A DNA stretch of 6,762 bases from Thermoplasmatales archaeon (GCA_014874235.1 JACWAC010000061.1:1-6762); one strand, 5' to 3'; shown: positions 1-5,670, counted from the first letter of the stretch. The notes: generated from the letters alone by a model not told the origin. Program-made: numbers and translations.

Positions 1-19
1 CGTTGACGGTTGAGTTATT

Positions 20-30
20 TTTATATATTA
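20..30 (+). promoter_or_regulatory. TATA box of the YceI gene
   Basis: An AT-only stretch, TTTATATATTA, is centred about 24 nt upstream of the ATG at 49. That is the archaeal TATA-to-start distance expected for a leaderless transcript. It supports the ATG at 49 over the in-frame TTG at 10, because the TTG would place the promoter inside the coding region. Confidence 0.6.
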
Positions 31-48
31 AGTAATAATGAGGTACTT

Positions 49-588
49 ATGCAAATATCAGAAAACAAAAACAAGTGGAGTATAGATAAGGCACACAGCA
101 ACCTGGAATTCTCAGTCAGGCACATGATGATATCAAACGTCAGAGGAAGATTCAAGAGTTTTGACGGGGACGTCAGACTTGATCTGAACAACATTGGAAA
201 TTCTGCTGTGAAGCTCAGCATCGAAGCTGGGTCAATTTTCACTAATGAAGATGACAGGGATAACCACTTGAAATCTCCAGACTTCCTTCACATAGAGAAA
301 CATCCTTTGATTAGATTTGAGAGTACAGGAGTGAAAAAATCAGGAGACAAGTTGGATCTTGAAGGAAAGCTTACCATAAGGGATGTTACAAGGGATGTGT
401 CAATATCGGGAGAGCTACAGGGACCAATTTCCGACCCATACGGAAAAAGGCGGATAGGGTTCGATGGTGGAACATCAATTGGGAGAAAAGACTTTGGACT
501 GACGTGGAACATGATCCTCGAAGGGGGAGGACTCATGGTTGGAGACAACGTGAAGATAGATATTCACATGGAACTCACCGCGGACTAG
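49..588 (+). CDS. YceI-family lipocalin-like protein
   Basis: This 179-residue protein matches the YceI family (PF04264), a lipocalin-like beta-barrel that binds a long isoprenoid or similar hydrophobic ligand in characterised bacterial members. The family blocks appear in order: W10-S-I-D then HSNLEFSVRHMMISNVRGRF (residues 16-35), D71-N-H-L-K-S-P-D-F (71-79), HPLIRFES (85-92), LEGKLTIRDVTRDV (104-117), GRKDFGLTWN (145-154) and the final strand NVKIDIHMEL (167-176). Length is normal and the barrel looks complete. There is no signal peptide or lipobox, so the product should be cytoplasmic, unlike periplasmic E. coli YceI. The ATG at 49 is chosen because the family begins just before the W-x-I-D motif and a TATA box lies about 24 nt upstream; an in-frame TTG at 10 would add 13 residues. 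The UbiD gene follows after 77 bp on the same strand but appears to have its own promoter. The native ligand is unknown. Confidence 0.9.
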   Translation: MQISENKNKWSIDKAHSNLEFSVRHMMISNVRGRFKSFDGDVRLDLNNIGNSAVKLSIEAGSIFTNEDDRDNHLKSPDFLHIEKHPLIRFESTGVKKSGDKLDLEGKLTIRDVTRDVSISGELQGPISDPYGKRRIGFDGGTSIGRKDFGLTWNMILEGGGLMVGDNVKIDIHMELTAD

Positions 589-610
589 GGACCGTTAAAG
601 ATATTATGAA

Positions 611-680
611 GTCAGGCTTGTATCTGCATAAAGTTTAATTCTGGCTTGGATTAGGCTCCTTATTGATGTCCAAGCCTGAC
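611..680. repeat. 10-bp perfect inverted repeat around the UbiD promoter
   Basis: GTCAGGCTTG (611-620) and CAAGCCTGAC (671-680) are exact reverse complements separated by 50 bp. The interval holds the TATA box and the start codon, and the right arm covers UbiD codons 3-5. A partial extra copy, GGCTTG, lies at 643-648. The repeat could be a looped operator, or a hairpin in transcripts reading through from the YceI gene. One match of this size may also arise by chance. Confidence 0.4.
628..640 (+). promoter_or_regulatory. BRE/TATA-like box of the UbiD gene
   Basis: ATAAAGTTTAATT has the purine-then-AT form of an archaeal BRE plus TATA element. Its AT core is centred about 29 nt upstream of the ATG at 666, which predicts transcription starting at or a few nucleotides before the start codon. 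It gives UbiD a promoter separate from the YceI gene. Confidence 0.55.
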
Positions 681-2294
681 GCCTATACAATAAGATCTTT
701 TGTAGAAGATCTAAGAAGGGAACATCCAGAACAGATTATAGAAATTGAAGACGAGGTGAGCATCGACTACGAACCCACAGCCTATTACCTTGGCTTGAGG
801 AAGAAAAAACCAGTATTGATTTTCAAGAACTTGAAGGGTTTCAAAAATTTCTTGCTGGTTACCAACATCTATGGAAGCGAGGAGCGACTTGCGATGCTTT
901 CCGGGTTCAGATCCATCAGGGAGGTGATTGAAAAGTGGTCAAGCGTCGCCAATGGAATTCCGAAGGAGCCTTTGGTCATCTCCAATCTAGGAGATTCTTT
1001 CCAAACCAAGATAACTGGAGAAGACCTGAATCTGTTCGATCTTCCAATACCTTCCCACTTCGAATTGGACGGTTCAAGAAGAGGTTTCAGCAGATACATT
1101 ACCTCGGGTTTGACTACCACGGTAGATCCGGAGAATGGAGGAATAATCAATCTGAGCTTTGCAAGGATTCAACCCTTCGAGAAGAGAAAGTTCGCATTTG
1201 ATGCGGGGAGCCATGGACACCTCTGGAAGTATCTGAACATTTCAAAGGAAAGTGGGGATAAATTGAAGATGACCATACTAATCGGCCCCAATCCTATATT
1301 CTATCTCCTTGCAGCTTCGTTCATCGATAATGAATTTGGAAAGGCAAGCGAAATATTTAACATCAAATTTTCACCAGGCCATAGGAACAACATCCCCATT
1401 CCCTCTGAGACTGAGATTGCAATCGAGGCAGAGTTCCTTCCTGAGGAGACATTTGATGAAGGGCCATTTGCGGAGTATGCAGGTTACATGGGATACGACT
1501 CCACTAAATTCGTTGCAGAAGTCAAGTCAATCCTAATGAAGCGAAACCCCATATATTACGACATTCAACCATCCAACTCAAGTGAACATGTAAACCTGTT
1601 TTCGGTTCCAAGGTCATCCATCGTCATGAAGTCCGTTCGAGAGGCACTTCCAAAGGGGCCAAATTACCAGGTGGTTTGGCCCCACTATGGAGGGAGGTTC
1701 ATTTCTTTCGGCAGTGTGGACAGCCTTGAACCCGGTCTGGCAAAGCAACTCGGAATTTCCATTCTCGGGCACGATCCTCTCTGGAATAAGGTCGTCTTTG
1801 TCAACGAAGGAAAAACCGATCTCACTATGGAGGCGTCCCTCGTGAATCTCGCTCAGTCGAATGAGTTTTCGGAGAGGAATGTTGTGAGAATGTCCAAAAT
1901 GTTTATTATCAGTTCAGATCCAACTCGGGATGAGTCAGGAAGTTCGGGAAAGGTCGTATTCGTTACGAAAGGAAATAATCTTCAAACTGGAAAGAGTGTT
2001 GGGGATGACCGTGTGGTTGTAAAGACGAATAACGGCAACGTTCTGATATCTCATGATCTACGAGAGGATCAAAAGGTCAACGTGATCGTTTCTGATGACA
2101 TAGACATAACGGATGAAGAACAGGTTGGATGGGCAATCGCAACCAGGCTAAACCCGGACGAGGATATCAAAATAGAAAAGAATAGGATCACTTTCTTGGC
2201 AACAAGAGATATTCCGTCCGTGGCTCGTGTTCCAGAAAGTGTCAAAGAAAAAGTCGAAAAGAAGGTCGCCTTACTTACCCGCCGATTCCATTGA
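666..2294 (+). CDS. UbiD-family decarboxylase (prFMN-dependent)
   Basis: This 542-residue protein is a full-length UbiD-family member. The family uses prenylated FMN, made by UbiX, to decarboxylate or carboxylate aromatic and alpha,beta-unsaturated acids in the cytoplasm. Cofactor and metal residues can be placed by spacing against fungal Fdc1 (N168, R173, H191, E277, E282). Here they are N162 and R167 in NLSFARIQ, H185 in SHGHLW, and E265 with E270 in DEGPFAEYAGY. All three intervals checked (5, 18 and 5 residues) are identical. The C-terminal third carries the usual VSDDIDITDEEQVGWAIATR block (476-495). No ubiX is in the window, so the cofactor must be made elsewhere. Substrate is not inferable: options include a quinone-pathway hydroxybenzoate, anhydromevalonate phosphate or another unsaturated acid. 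The start is ATG 666 at leaderless distance from a TATA box; an in-frame TTG three bases earlier would only add one residue. The 3' end overlaps the convergent permease gene by 24 bp. Confidence 0.92.
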   Translation: MSKPDAYTIRSFVEDLRREHPEQIIEIEDEVSIDYEPTAYYLGLRKKKPVLIFKNLKGFKNFLLVTNIYGSEERLAMLSGFRSIREVIEKWSSVANGIPKEPLVISNLGDSFQTKITGEDLNLFDLPIPSHFELDGSRRGFSRYITSGLTTTVDPENGGIINLSFARIQPFEKRKFAFDAGSHGHLWKYLNISKESGDKLKMTILIGPNPIFYLLAASFIDNEFGKASEIFNIKFSPGHRNNIPIPSETEIAIEAEFLPEETFDEGPFAEYAGYMGYDSTKFVAEVKSILMKRNPIYYDIQPSNSSEHVNLFSVPRSSIVMKSVREALPKGPNYQVVWPHYGGRFISFGSVDSLEPGLAKQLGISILGHDPLWNKVVFVNEGKTDLTMEASLVNLAQSNEFSERNVVRMSKMFIISSDPTRDESGSSGKVVFVTKGNNLQTGKSVGDDRVVVKTNNGNVLISHDLREDQKVNVIVSDDIDITDEEQVGWAIATRLNPDEDIKIEKNRITFLATRDIPSVARVPESVKEKVEKKVALLTRRFH

Positions 2295-3722
2295 CATCTC
2301 CATTGGCCCAGAGGTCTTTAGTTCTTTCAGTCTTCTCCTCTTCAAGTACATGAAGATGAAAGTTATCACGGACCATGCCACAAATGCTACCGAGCCTAAC
2401 CCCACCGGACTCGAGAAGAATATTGCAGCATTTGAAACAGACAGGAATGGATTAGGCAAACCCACGTATGTTGAACCCAGAATGAAAATGAATATTCCAA
2501 TGGAAACGGCACTTAGTACAATGCTTCCGACACCGTATCTTCCAATGAACTTCTTGTTTATTGAAGGAAACGCTGAGTTTATGATTATATGGACAAAGAG
2601 TGTCCCCAGAGTTGCCCCTATTGCAGCCATTACAAAGGCGTTAAAGCCTCCAAGAACTTCATTTCCAATTACTGATATTGCAAAAGCAGTTCCGGCCACG
2701 ACGGCAGCGGCAACGTAAGGGGTCATCCTTTTGCTGTGTGTTTTTGAAAGCACTCTAGGAGCAAGTCCATCCCTGCCCATGGCCATTAGAACACGAGATG
2801 TTGCATTTGTTAGAACCACAAGGCCCGTCAGAAGGCTGTTGATGAATAGCACGGTTATTGCTATTGCAGCTCCTACCCCAAGATATCCGCCAAGGATGGA
2901 GATGCCAGGAACTAGGGCACCCGCATAACCTGCCATGTTCGATGGACCGTACGCAACAGTGAAAAAGTAGGCCGTGAATACAAAGAACACTCCGAGAATA
3001 ATGACGGAGTATAGAACGGACTTGCTGATTGCTTCTTTCGCTCTCCGAGTTTCTTCTCCTAAGGGCGTAGATGCCCCAAAACCTGCAAACGCGGTGTACA
3101 TAAGCAGAACTCCCAGCGCCACACCGGTTATTCCCTTATAGGAATACTTGAGTGTGAAGACGGACGCCGTATTGATGGAAGGATGTGAGATCAAGACATA
3201 GACTCCCATAGCAACTATGACTCCTATTTCGATCAGGGCCATTATCATCGTGTAGGAAGTCGATATCTTGATTCCCCTTACAGAGACTATGAACCCGTAG
3301 GCAAGAGAAGCAGCAAGGATTGGAATGATGTACAAGGAGGATATATTCAGATTGAACACGTATGAGAGTGCAGCTGGAACGAAGACTGCTATACTTAGCG
3401 ATACAAACGCTATTGCCATAATTTGATAGAATATGTAGGCATATCCCGCATAAAGGGCGGCAGATGGTCCATGCCCCGACTTTACGTATTCATAGTACCC
3501 ACCAGAACCAGAAACTTTCAGGGATATTTTGCTAATTATGTAGCCGTTCAATAGAACTACTAGGAAGGCGAGAAGTGCAGTCAGAGGAAGGGCACCACGA
3601 GCATACAGTGCTGCACCTGTGAAAGTAGCAACTGCTGCTCCCGCTGGGGCCGCACTAGCAACGCCCTGAAGCATAGAATTCTTGAAACCAATAGCTTCAG
3701 AACGAAGCTTTGAATGCATCAT
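2271..3722 (-). CDS. APC-superfamily amino-acid permease
   Basis: This 483-residue hydrophobic protein fits the amino acid-polyamine-organocation (APC) superfamily of 12-TM, LeuT-fold transporters. It would take up an amino acid or related amine across the cytoplasmic membrane by proton- or Na-coupled symport, or by exchange. Residues 18-40 (GVASAAPAGAAVATF) give the broken TM1 helix with its small-residue substrate loop. Residues 210-232 (TAFAGFGASTPLGEETRRAK) match the TM6/loop block, and SRVLMAMGRDGLAP (309-322) is the conserved cytoplasmic loop before the last helices. The C-tail is short and starts KRRRLKE at 461. The start is one of two adjacent ATGs (3722 or 3719). GAGGGAG lies 5 nt before the first, and that ATG overlaps the stop of a small upstream ORF in ATGA. 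The last 24 bp run into the convergent UbiD gene. Substrate is unknown. A COG2150-type ACT-domain regulator about 500 bp upstream makes an amino acid likely. Confidence 0.93.
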   Translation of the reverse strand: MMHSKLRSEAIGFKNSMLQGVASAAPAGAAVATFTGAALYARGALPLTALLAFLVVLLNGYIISKISLKVSGSGGYYEYVKSGHGPSAALYAGYAYIFYQIMAIAFVSLSIAVFVPAALSYVFNLNISSLYIIPILAASLAYGFIVSVRGIKISTSYTMIMALIEIGVIVAMGVYVLISHPSINTASVFTLKYSYKGITGVALGVLLMYTAFAGFGASTPLGEETRRAKEAISKSVLYSVIILGVFFVFTAYFFTVAYGPSNMAGYAGALVPGISILGGYLGVGAAIAITVLFINSLLTGLVVLTNATSRVLMAMGRDGLAPRVLSKTHSKRMTPYVAAAVVAGTAFAISVIGNEVLGGFNAFVMAAIGATLGTLFVHIIINSAFPSINKKFIGRYGVGSIVLSAVSIGIFIFILGSTYVGLPNPFLSVSNAAIFFSSPVGLGSVAFVAWSVITFIFMYLKRRRLKELKTSGPMEMSMESAGK

Positions 3723-3817
3723 TGACTCTCCCTCTGATCCTCAAGCATTGCACTATTTTCTTCGTTTTTGGCATAGTAACTACGACATTGCGCCAATTCA
3801 TGCGATATTGTCATCAT
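3719..3817 (-). CDS. 32-aa upstream ORF coupled to the permease
   Basis: This frame starts MMTISHELAQ and ends MLEDQRESQ followed by TGA. It is hydrophilic, with one Cys and no membrane segment, and I do not recognise it. Two features suggest it is translated. Its ATG lies about 30 nt downstream of the centre of a TATA box, so it would be the first start codon of a near-leaderless mRNA. Its TGA overlaps the permease start as ATGA, the usual form of translational coupling. The last codons also contain the permease's SD-like GAGGGAG. It may be a leader peptide that gates permease synthesis or simply a small gene in an operon. The short length means chance cannot be excluded. Confidence 0.5.
   Translation of the reverse strand: MMTISHELAQCRSYYAKNEENSAMLEDQRESQ
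3728..3734 (-). promoter_or_regulatory. Shine-Dalgarno-like site of the permease
   Basis: On the minus strand GAGGGAG ends 5 nt before the ATG at 3722. It lies inside the end of the 32-aa upstream ORF, so ribosomes finishing that ORF would be placed at the permease start. Confidence 0.5.
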
Positions 3818-3840
3818 ATGTACTCCATAGTAGGAAATCG

Positions 3841-3853
3841 TACTATATTAACC
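3841..3853 (-). promoter_or_regulatory. TATA box of the uORF-permease unit
   Basis: The minus strand reads GGTTAATATAGTA. The AT core is centred about 30 nt from the small-ORF ATG (3817) and about 125 nt from the permease ATG. This predicts an mRNA that starts near the small ORF. The core reads AT-rich on both strands, so it might also serve the plus-strand frame that begins near 3914. Confidence 0.5.
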
Positions 3854-3913
3854 TTCACTAAAGAGAACTAATGAGTTGGGAGTTGTGCACTTTCTGATCT
3901 GTTGGGAGACTTC

Positions 3914-4240
3914 ATGGGCATAGATATCAAAATTCGAAAGAATGTACTTGAATGGACATTTATGAAACAAGGAACTTCAAGACATGGGAAGAGAATATTA
4001 GCTTTGAACGGAAAATCGACTACCCATTTTCAAATCTATCATGAGATGGAAATAAGAATGGCAAAGAGAAAGTGAATAGAATACTCTAAGGATTTTGGAA
4101 GAAAGGCGACTGATCAGAAGAGGGAATCCGTCTCGGGCTGAGTCGCAAAATCTCGCCATTCAGAATGGTATCTACGATTTGTGCTAAAGTATCTCAGATC
4201 GGTCTATAAAGGAAATTTGCTCCCAAAGATAGATCAGTAA
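3914..4240 (+). pseudogene. Frame interrupted by two TGA codons
   Basis: From an ATG at 3914 with GGGAG (3904-3908) placed 5 nt before it, one frame stays open to a TAA at 4238-4240. Only two TGA codons break it (4073-4075 and 4139-4141). The three parts have 53, 21 and 32 residues. They are Lys/Arg-rich and look protein-like: IYHEMEIRMAKRK closes the first part, and SEWYLRFVLKYLRSVYKGNL forms a likely amphipathic helix in the third. Codon choice (AGA, ATA, GGA, AAG) matches the neighbours. The frame ends with a 7-bp overlap of the convergent ACT-regulator gene, as real convergent genes do here. CGA-to-TGA transitions would explain both stops. I do not recognise the family. Alternatives are a genuine 53-aa protein ending at the first TGA, TGA recoding, or chance openness in a gap. 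Confidence 0.4.
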
Positions 4241-4743
4241 ATAGTTACTCCCTTGATCTTGCTTGACTTTTTCAATTCCGGAATAATGGATGCTGGAATT
4301 GGTGAGTCTGTTATAATGTACAACTTGGGGTCTGCGACAAGATCTGGATCATCGCCAATTGCCTGTCTTATACTCACTTTGTGTTTCCACAATACCTCTA
4401 CGGTTTGATAAATGATTCCATAGTCCCTGGCATTATAGGGTTCGATCACTATCTCGCCCAATCCCAGAAATGGTGCAACCTTTCCCAGATGGATCGTTGA
4501 CTTCATATTCTGAAAAATTTTGGAGAGTTTCTTGTCGGATCCAATATTGCTAATTGCAGTCTTTACTGCTCTTGTATCCACCTGGCACATCTTTGCTAGT
4601 GAGCGCATTTCTATTTCAATGTCATTGCAAAGTACTTTTCCTTTCTCCACTCTTAGCCCATATTCCAGAATCTTGAGGACAACAAGTTTCTGAGAGTGAT
4701 ATTTTGAAAACTTCTGTTCTATTTCTCTACTTAGACTTACCAT
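4234..4743 (-). CDS. ACT-domain regulator of amino-acid metabolism (COG2150-like)
   Basis: This 169-residue protein resembles the archaeal COG2150 group, annotated as a predicted regulator of amino-acid metabolism with an ACT domain. Residues 1-75 look like a helix-turn-helix region, with IEIEMRSLAKMCQVDTRAVKTAI (42-64) as the likely HTH. Residues 95-169 form the ACT-like part: GEIVIEPYNARDYGII (96-111), VSIRQAIGDDPDL (123-135), DPKLYIITDSPIP (138-150) and a closing strand KGVTIY. ACT domains usually bind an amino acid and change oligomer state, so it may sense an amino acid and act on DNA. The ligand and targets are unknown. It is 75 bp downstream of the PadR-like gene on the same strand and seems to have its own TATA box. 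It lies about 0.5 kb from the amino-acid permease, a plausible target. The length looks complete. Confidence 0.82.
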   Translation of the reverse strand: MVSLSREIEQKFSKYHSQKLVVLKILEYGLRVEKGKVLCNDIEIEMRSLAKMCQVDTRAVKTAISNIGSDKKLSKIFQNMKSTIHLGKVAPFLGLGEIVIEPYNARDYGIIYQTVEVLWKHKVSIRQAIGDDPDLVADPKLYIITDSPIPASIIPELKKSSKIKGVTIY

Positions 4744-4762
4744 CGATAGTTATTTCCTTGCC

Positions 4763-4769
4763 AATATTT
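4763..4769 (-). promoter_or_regulatory. TATA-like box of the ACT regulator
   Basis: The minus strand reads AAATATT centred about 23 nt before the ATG at 4743, the distance expected for a leaderless transcript. The match is short and AT-rich sequence is common here. Confidence 0.4.
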
Positions 4770-4818
4770 GTGTTTTATCATAATCTTACCTCTCACGACT
4801 GGTTCCCTCTCGTCACCA

Positions 4819-5163
4819 TTACTTAAATAACCTCGAAATCTGAGAAATACCTTTGTGGAATTCTTCTATTGATGTCTTCAACACTTTGTTGCCCATACCA
4901 GTTGTTGAATAATAGAGCTTAAGTCTCCCTTTCTCTATCTTTCGGGAAGAGGTCAGGAGACCTGCTTTCTCTAAACTTCTTATGCAGTTGTAAGTGTCGT
5001 CCCTAAGTTCGGCAGCGCTCTTAAAGAAGGAACTGAACAGCTTATCTCCCGAAAATTCCTTGACCAGAGAGTATGGGTTAATCCGTTCATCTCTTGCCCT
5101 CAACAGTATGTGCACTTTGAGCATTGTCCTTCTAAGATCACTTTTTATAAAGTTCTCTTCCAC
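4819..5163 (-). CDS. PadR-like winged-helix transcriptional regulator
   Basis: This 114-residue protein has the shape of a PadR-type winged helix. An N-terminal helix, MLKVHILLRARDE (14-26), is followed by INPYSLVKEF (28-37), where PadR proteins usually have a G-Y-x-I/L block. The recognition-helix part is ELRDDTYNCIRSLEKAGLL (52-70), and the beta-wing is SRKIEKGRLKLYYSTTGMG (73-91). A short C-terminal helix (95-113) would form the dimer interface. PadR-type proteins are dimeric DNA-binding repressors, so a palindromic operator is expected, and two TGTAAnnTTACA sites lie 19-46 nt upstream of the start. That arrangement suggests autoregulation. The start is GTG at 5163 with no clear SD; the first ATG would be internal (residue 14) and would cut the first helix. 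The inducer is unknown. A different winged-helix family is possible but less likely. Confidence 0.75.
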   Translation of the reverse strand: MEENFIKSDLRRTMLKVHILLRARDERINPYSLVKEFSGDKLFSSFFKSAAELRDDTYNCIRSLEKAGLLTSSRKIEKGRLKLYYSTTGMGNKVLKTSIEEFHKGISQISRLFK

Positions 5164-5181
5164 TTTTGTCTTTTTTTGTCT

Positions 5182-5209
5182 TGTAACATTACAGTAGTGT
5201 AAAATTACA
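5182..5209. promoter_or_regulatory. Tandem palindromic operator TGTAAnnTTACA x2
   Basis: Two 12-bp palindromes, TGTAACATTACA (5182-5193) and TGTAAAATTACA (5198-5209), are separated by GTAG. The four half-sites alternate TGTAA, TTACA, TGTAA, TTACA with spacings 2, 4 and 2, and all 20 half-site bases are exact. The array starts 19 bp upstream of the GTG of the PadR-like gene, where the TATA region of a leaderless or short-leader promoter would lie. A protein bound here would be expected to block TBP/TFB. It could also act on a small plus-strand ORF at 5253. Confidence 0.7.
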
Positions 5210-5499
5210 GGGGACCTAAAAACTACTTTCCTTTTCCAGGTTAGGTGAACAGATGTACTCAGGGATAGATCTCAAACGTCTTAGACGCATGCTCGAAAGC
5301 ATGTTCTCAACAAAAGTATTCTTGTTGATTTACTTAGCCTTCACAACTTTGTTTTAGTTTACGTACTATAATAGCATTTATCGAACTGGAATTGTATTAC
5401 TCTGTTTCAAATTCAACATGAACTACTAATCTCGTTTTCATCGGCAATACCTCAAGACTGTGCCTCGGAATCGTTCTTTCGATCCATAAAGCTCCTACT
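5210..5499. other. Mostly non-coding gap
   Basis: No gene over 40 codons is supportable here. It contains a possible 34-aa ORF at 5253 and a small hairpin, CATGC(TCGAAA)GCATG at 5288-5303, which lies inside that ORF. A run CGTACTATAATA (5363-5374) resembles the TATA region at 3839-3850 with one mismatch. No tRNA or other structured RNA was seen. Confidence 0.4.
5253..5357 (+). CDS. Possible 34-aa small membrane protein
   Basis: An ATG at 5253 is preceded by GGTGA (5244-5248) with a 4-nt gap, a good archaeal SD. The 34 residues start MYSGIDLKRLRRML, a basic amphipathic stretch, and end with hydrophobic KVFLLIYLAFTTLF before TAG, like a small tail-anchored peptide. It lies 44 bp past the tandem operator, so it could be divergently controlled with the PadR-like gene. 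In the same frame another 23 codons are open after the TAG, so it may instead be a broken fragment of a larger gene. I do not recognise it. Confidence 0.25.
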   Translation: MYSGIDLKRLRRMLESMFSTKVFLLIYLAFTTLF

Positions 5500-5527
5500 A
5501 AAAAACATGGGTCCCGTTAAGGAACCC
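5500..5527 (-). terminator. Hairpin/T-run terminator of the Lys-rich gene
   Basis: On the minus strand GGGTTCC, loop TTAAC, GGGACCC folds as a 7-bp stem with one G-U wobble. It is followed by ATG and then six T residues (5505-5500). It lies about 41 nt after the stop of the Lys-rich gene. The plus strand also has a T-run (5535-5540) some 8 nt past the stem, but no confident plus-strand gene ends nearby. Confidence 0.6.
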
Positions 5528-5568
5528 AAATATATTTTTTGAGACTAGTTCTATTCCGTTTCAGTTTT

Positions 5569-5670
5569 TCACTTCTTCTTTTTAGGAGCGGCCTTCTTTG
5601 AACTCTTGCCACCTTTCTTACTGCTCGAAGATTTTGGTGCCGCCTTCTTAGTCATTTTTTTCTTTGGCAT
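5569..5670 (-). CDS. 33-aa lysine-rich basic protein
   Basis: This short ORF begins MPKKKMTKKAAPKSSSSKK and ends AAPKKKK. Of its 33 residues 15 are Lys, and most of the rest are Ala, Ser, Pro or Gly; there are no acidic or aromatic residues. The composition resembles histone-H1-like tails and the small Lys-rich proteins found in various archaea, so binding to nucleic acid (nucleoid or ribosome) is the natural guess; no fold can be predicted. Its reality is supported by biased composition, an ATG start with a clean stop, and a terminator hairpin 41 nt downstream, which together mark a single-gene unit. The promoter is uncertain: candidate AT-rich elements lie about 20 and 50 nt upstream, the latter inside a CTTGT/ACAAG dyad. 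It is flanked by non-coding DNA on both sides. Confidence 0.7.
   Translation of the reverse strand: MPKKKMTKKAAPKSSSSKKGGKSSKKAAPKKKK

Noticed and set aside
10..48. TTG at 10 as the YceI start
   Set aside because: It would put the TATA box inside the gene and add 13 residues not typical of the family; the ATG at 49 fits better.
2227..2718. Plus-strand 163-codon frame over the permease
   Set aside because: Antisense to a clear APC permease and overlapping the UbiD end; Pro/Thr-rich translation is typical of the reverse of a membrane-protein gene.
4154..4169. Hairpin CCATT(CAG)AATGG as a terminator for the ACT regulator
   Set aside because: Only 5 bp with a 3-nt loop and no proper T-run on the minus strand; it also lies about 65 nt past the stop inside the broken frame.
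5288..5303. Hairpin CATGC(TCGAAA)GCATG as an RNA element
   Set aside because: A 5-bp stem without other structure or conservation evidence is expected by chance.
3839..5374. CGTACTATATTA (3839) and CGTACTATAATA (5363) as a shared regulatory motif
   Set aside because: Eleven of 12 matching AT-rich bases in two places is weak, and the second has no gene at a suitable distance.
5210..5500. Insertion-sequence remnant
   Set aside because: Hydrophobic fragments are faintly transposase-like, but there are no terminal inverted repeats, target duplications or catalytic motifs.
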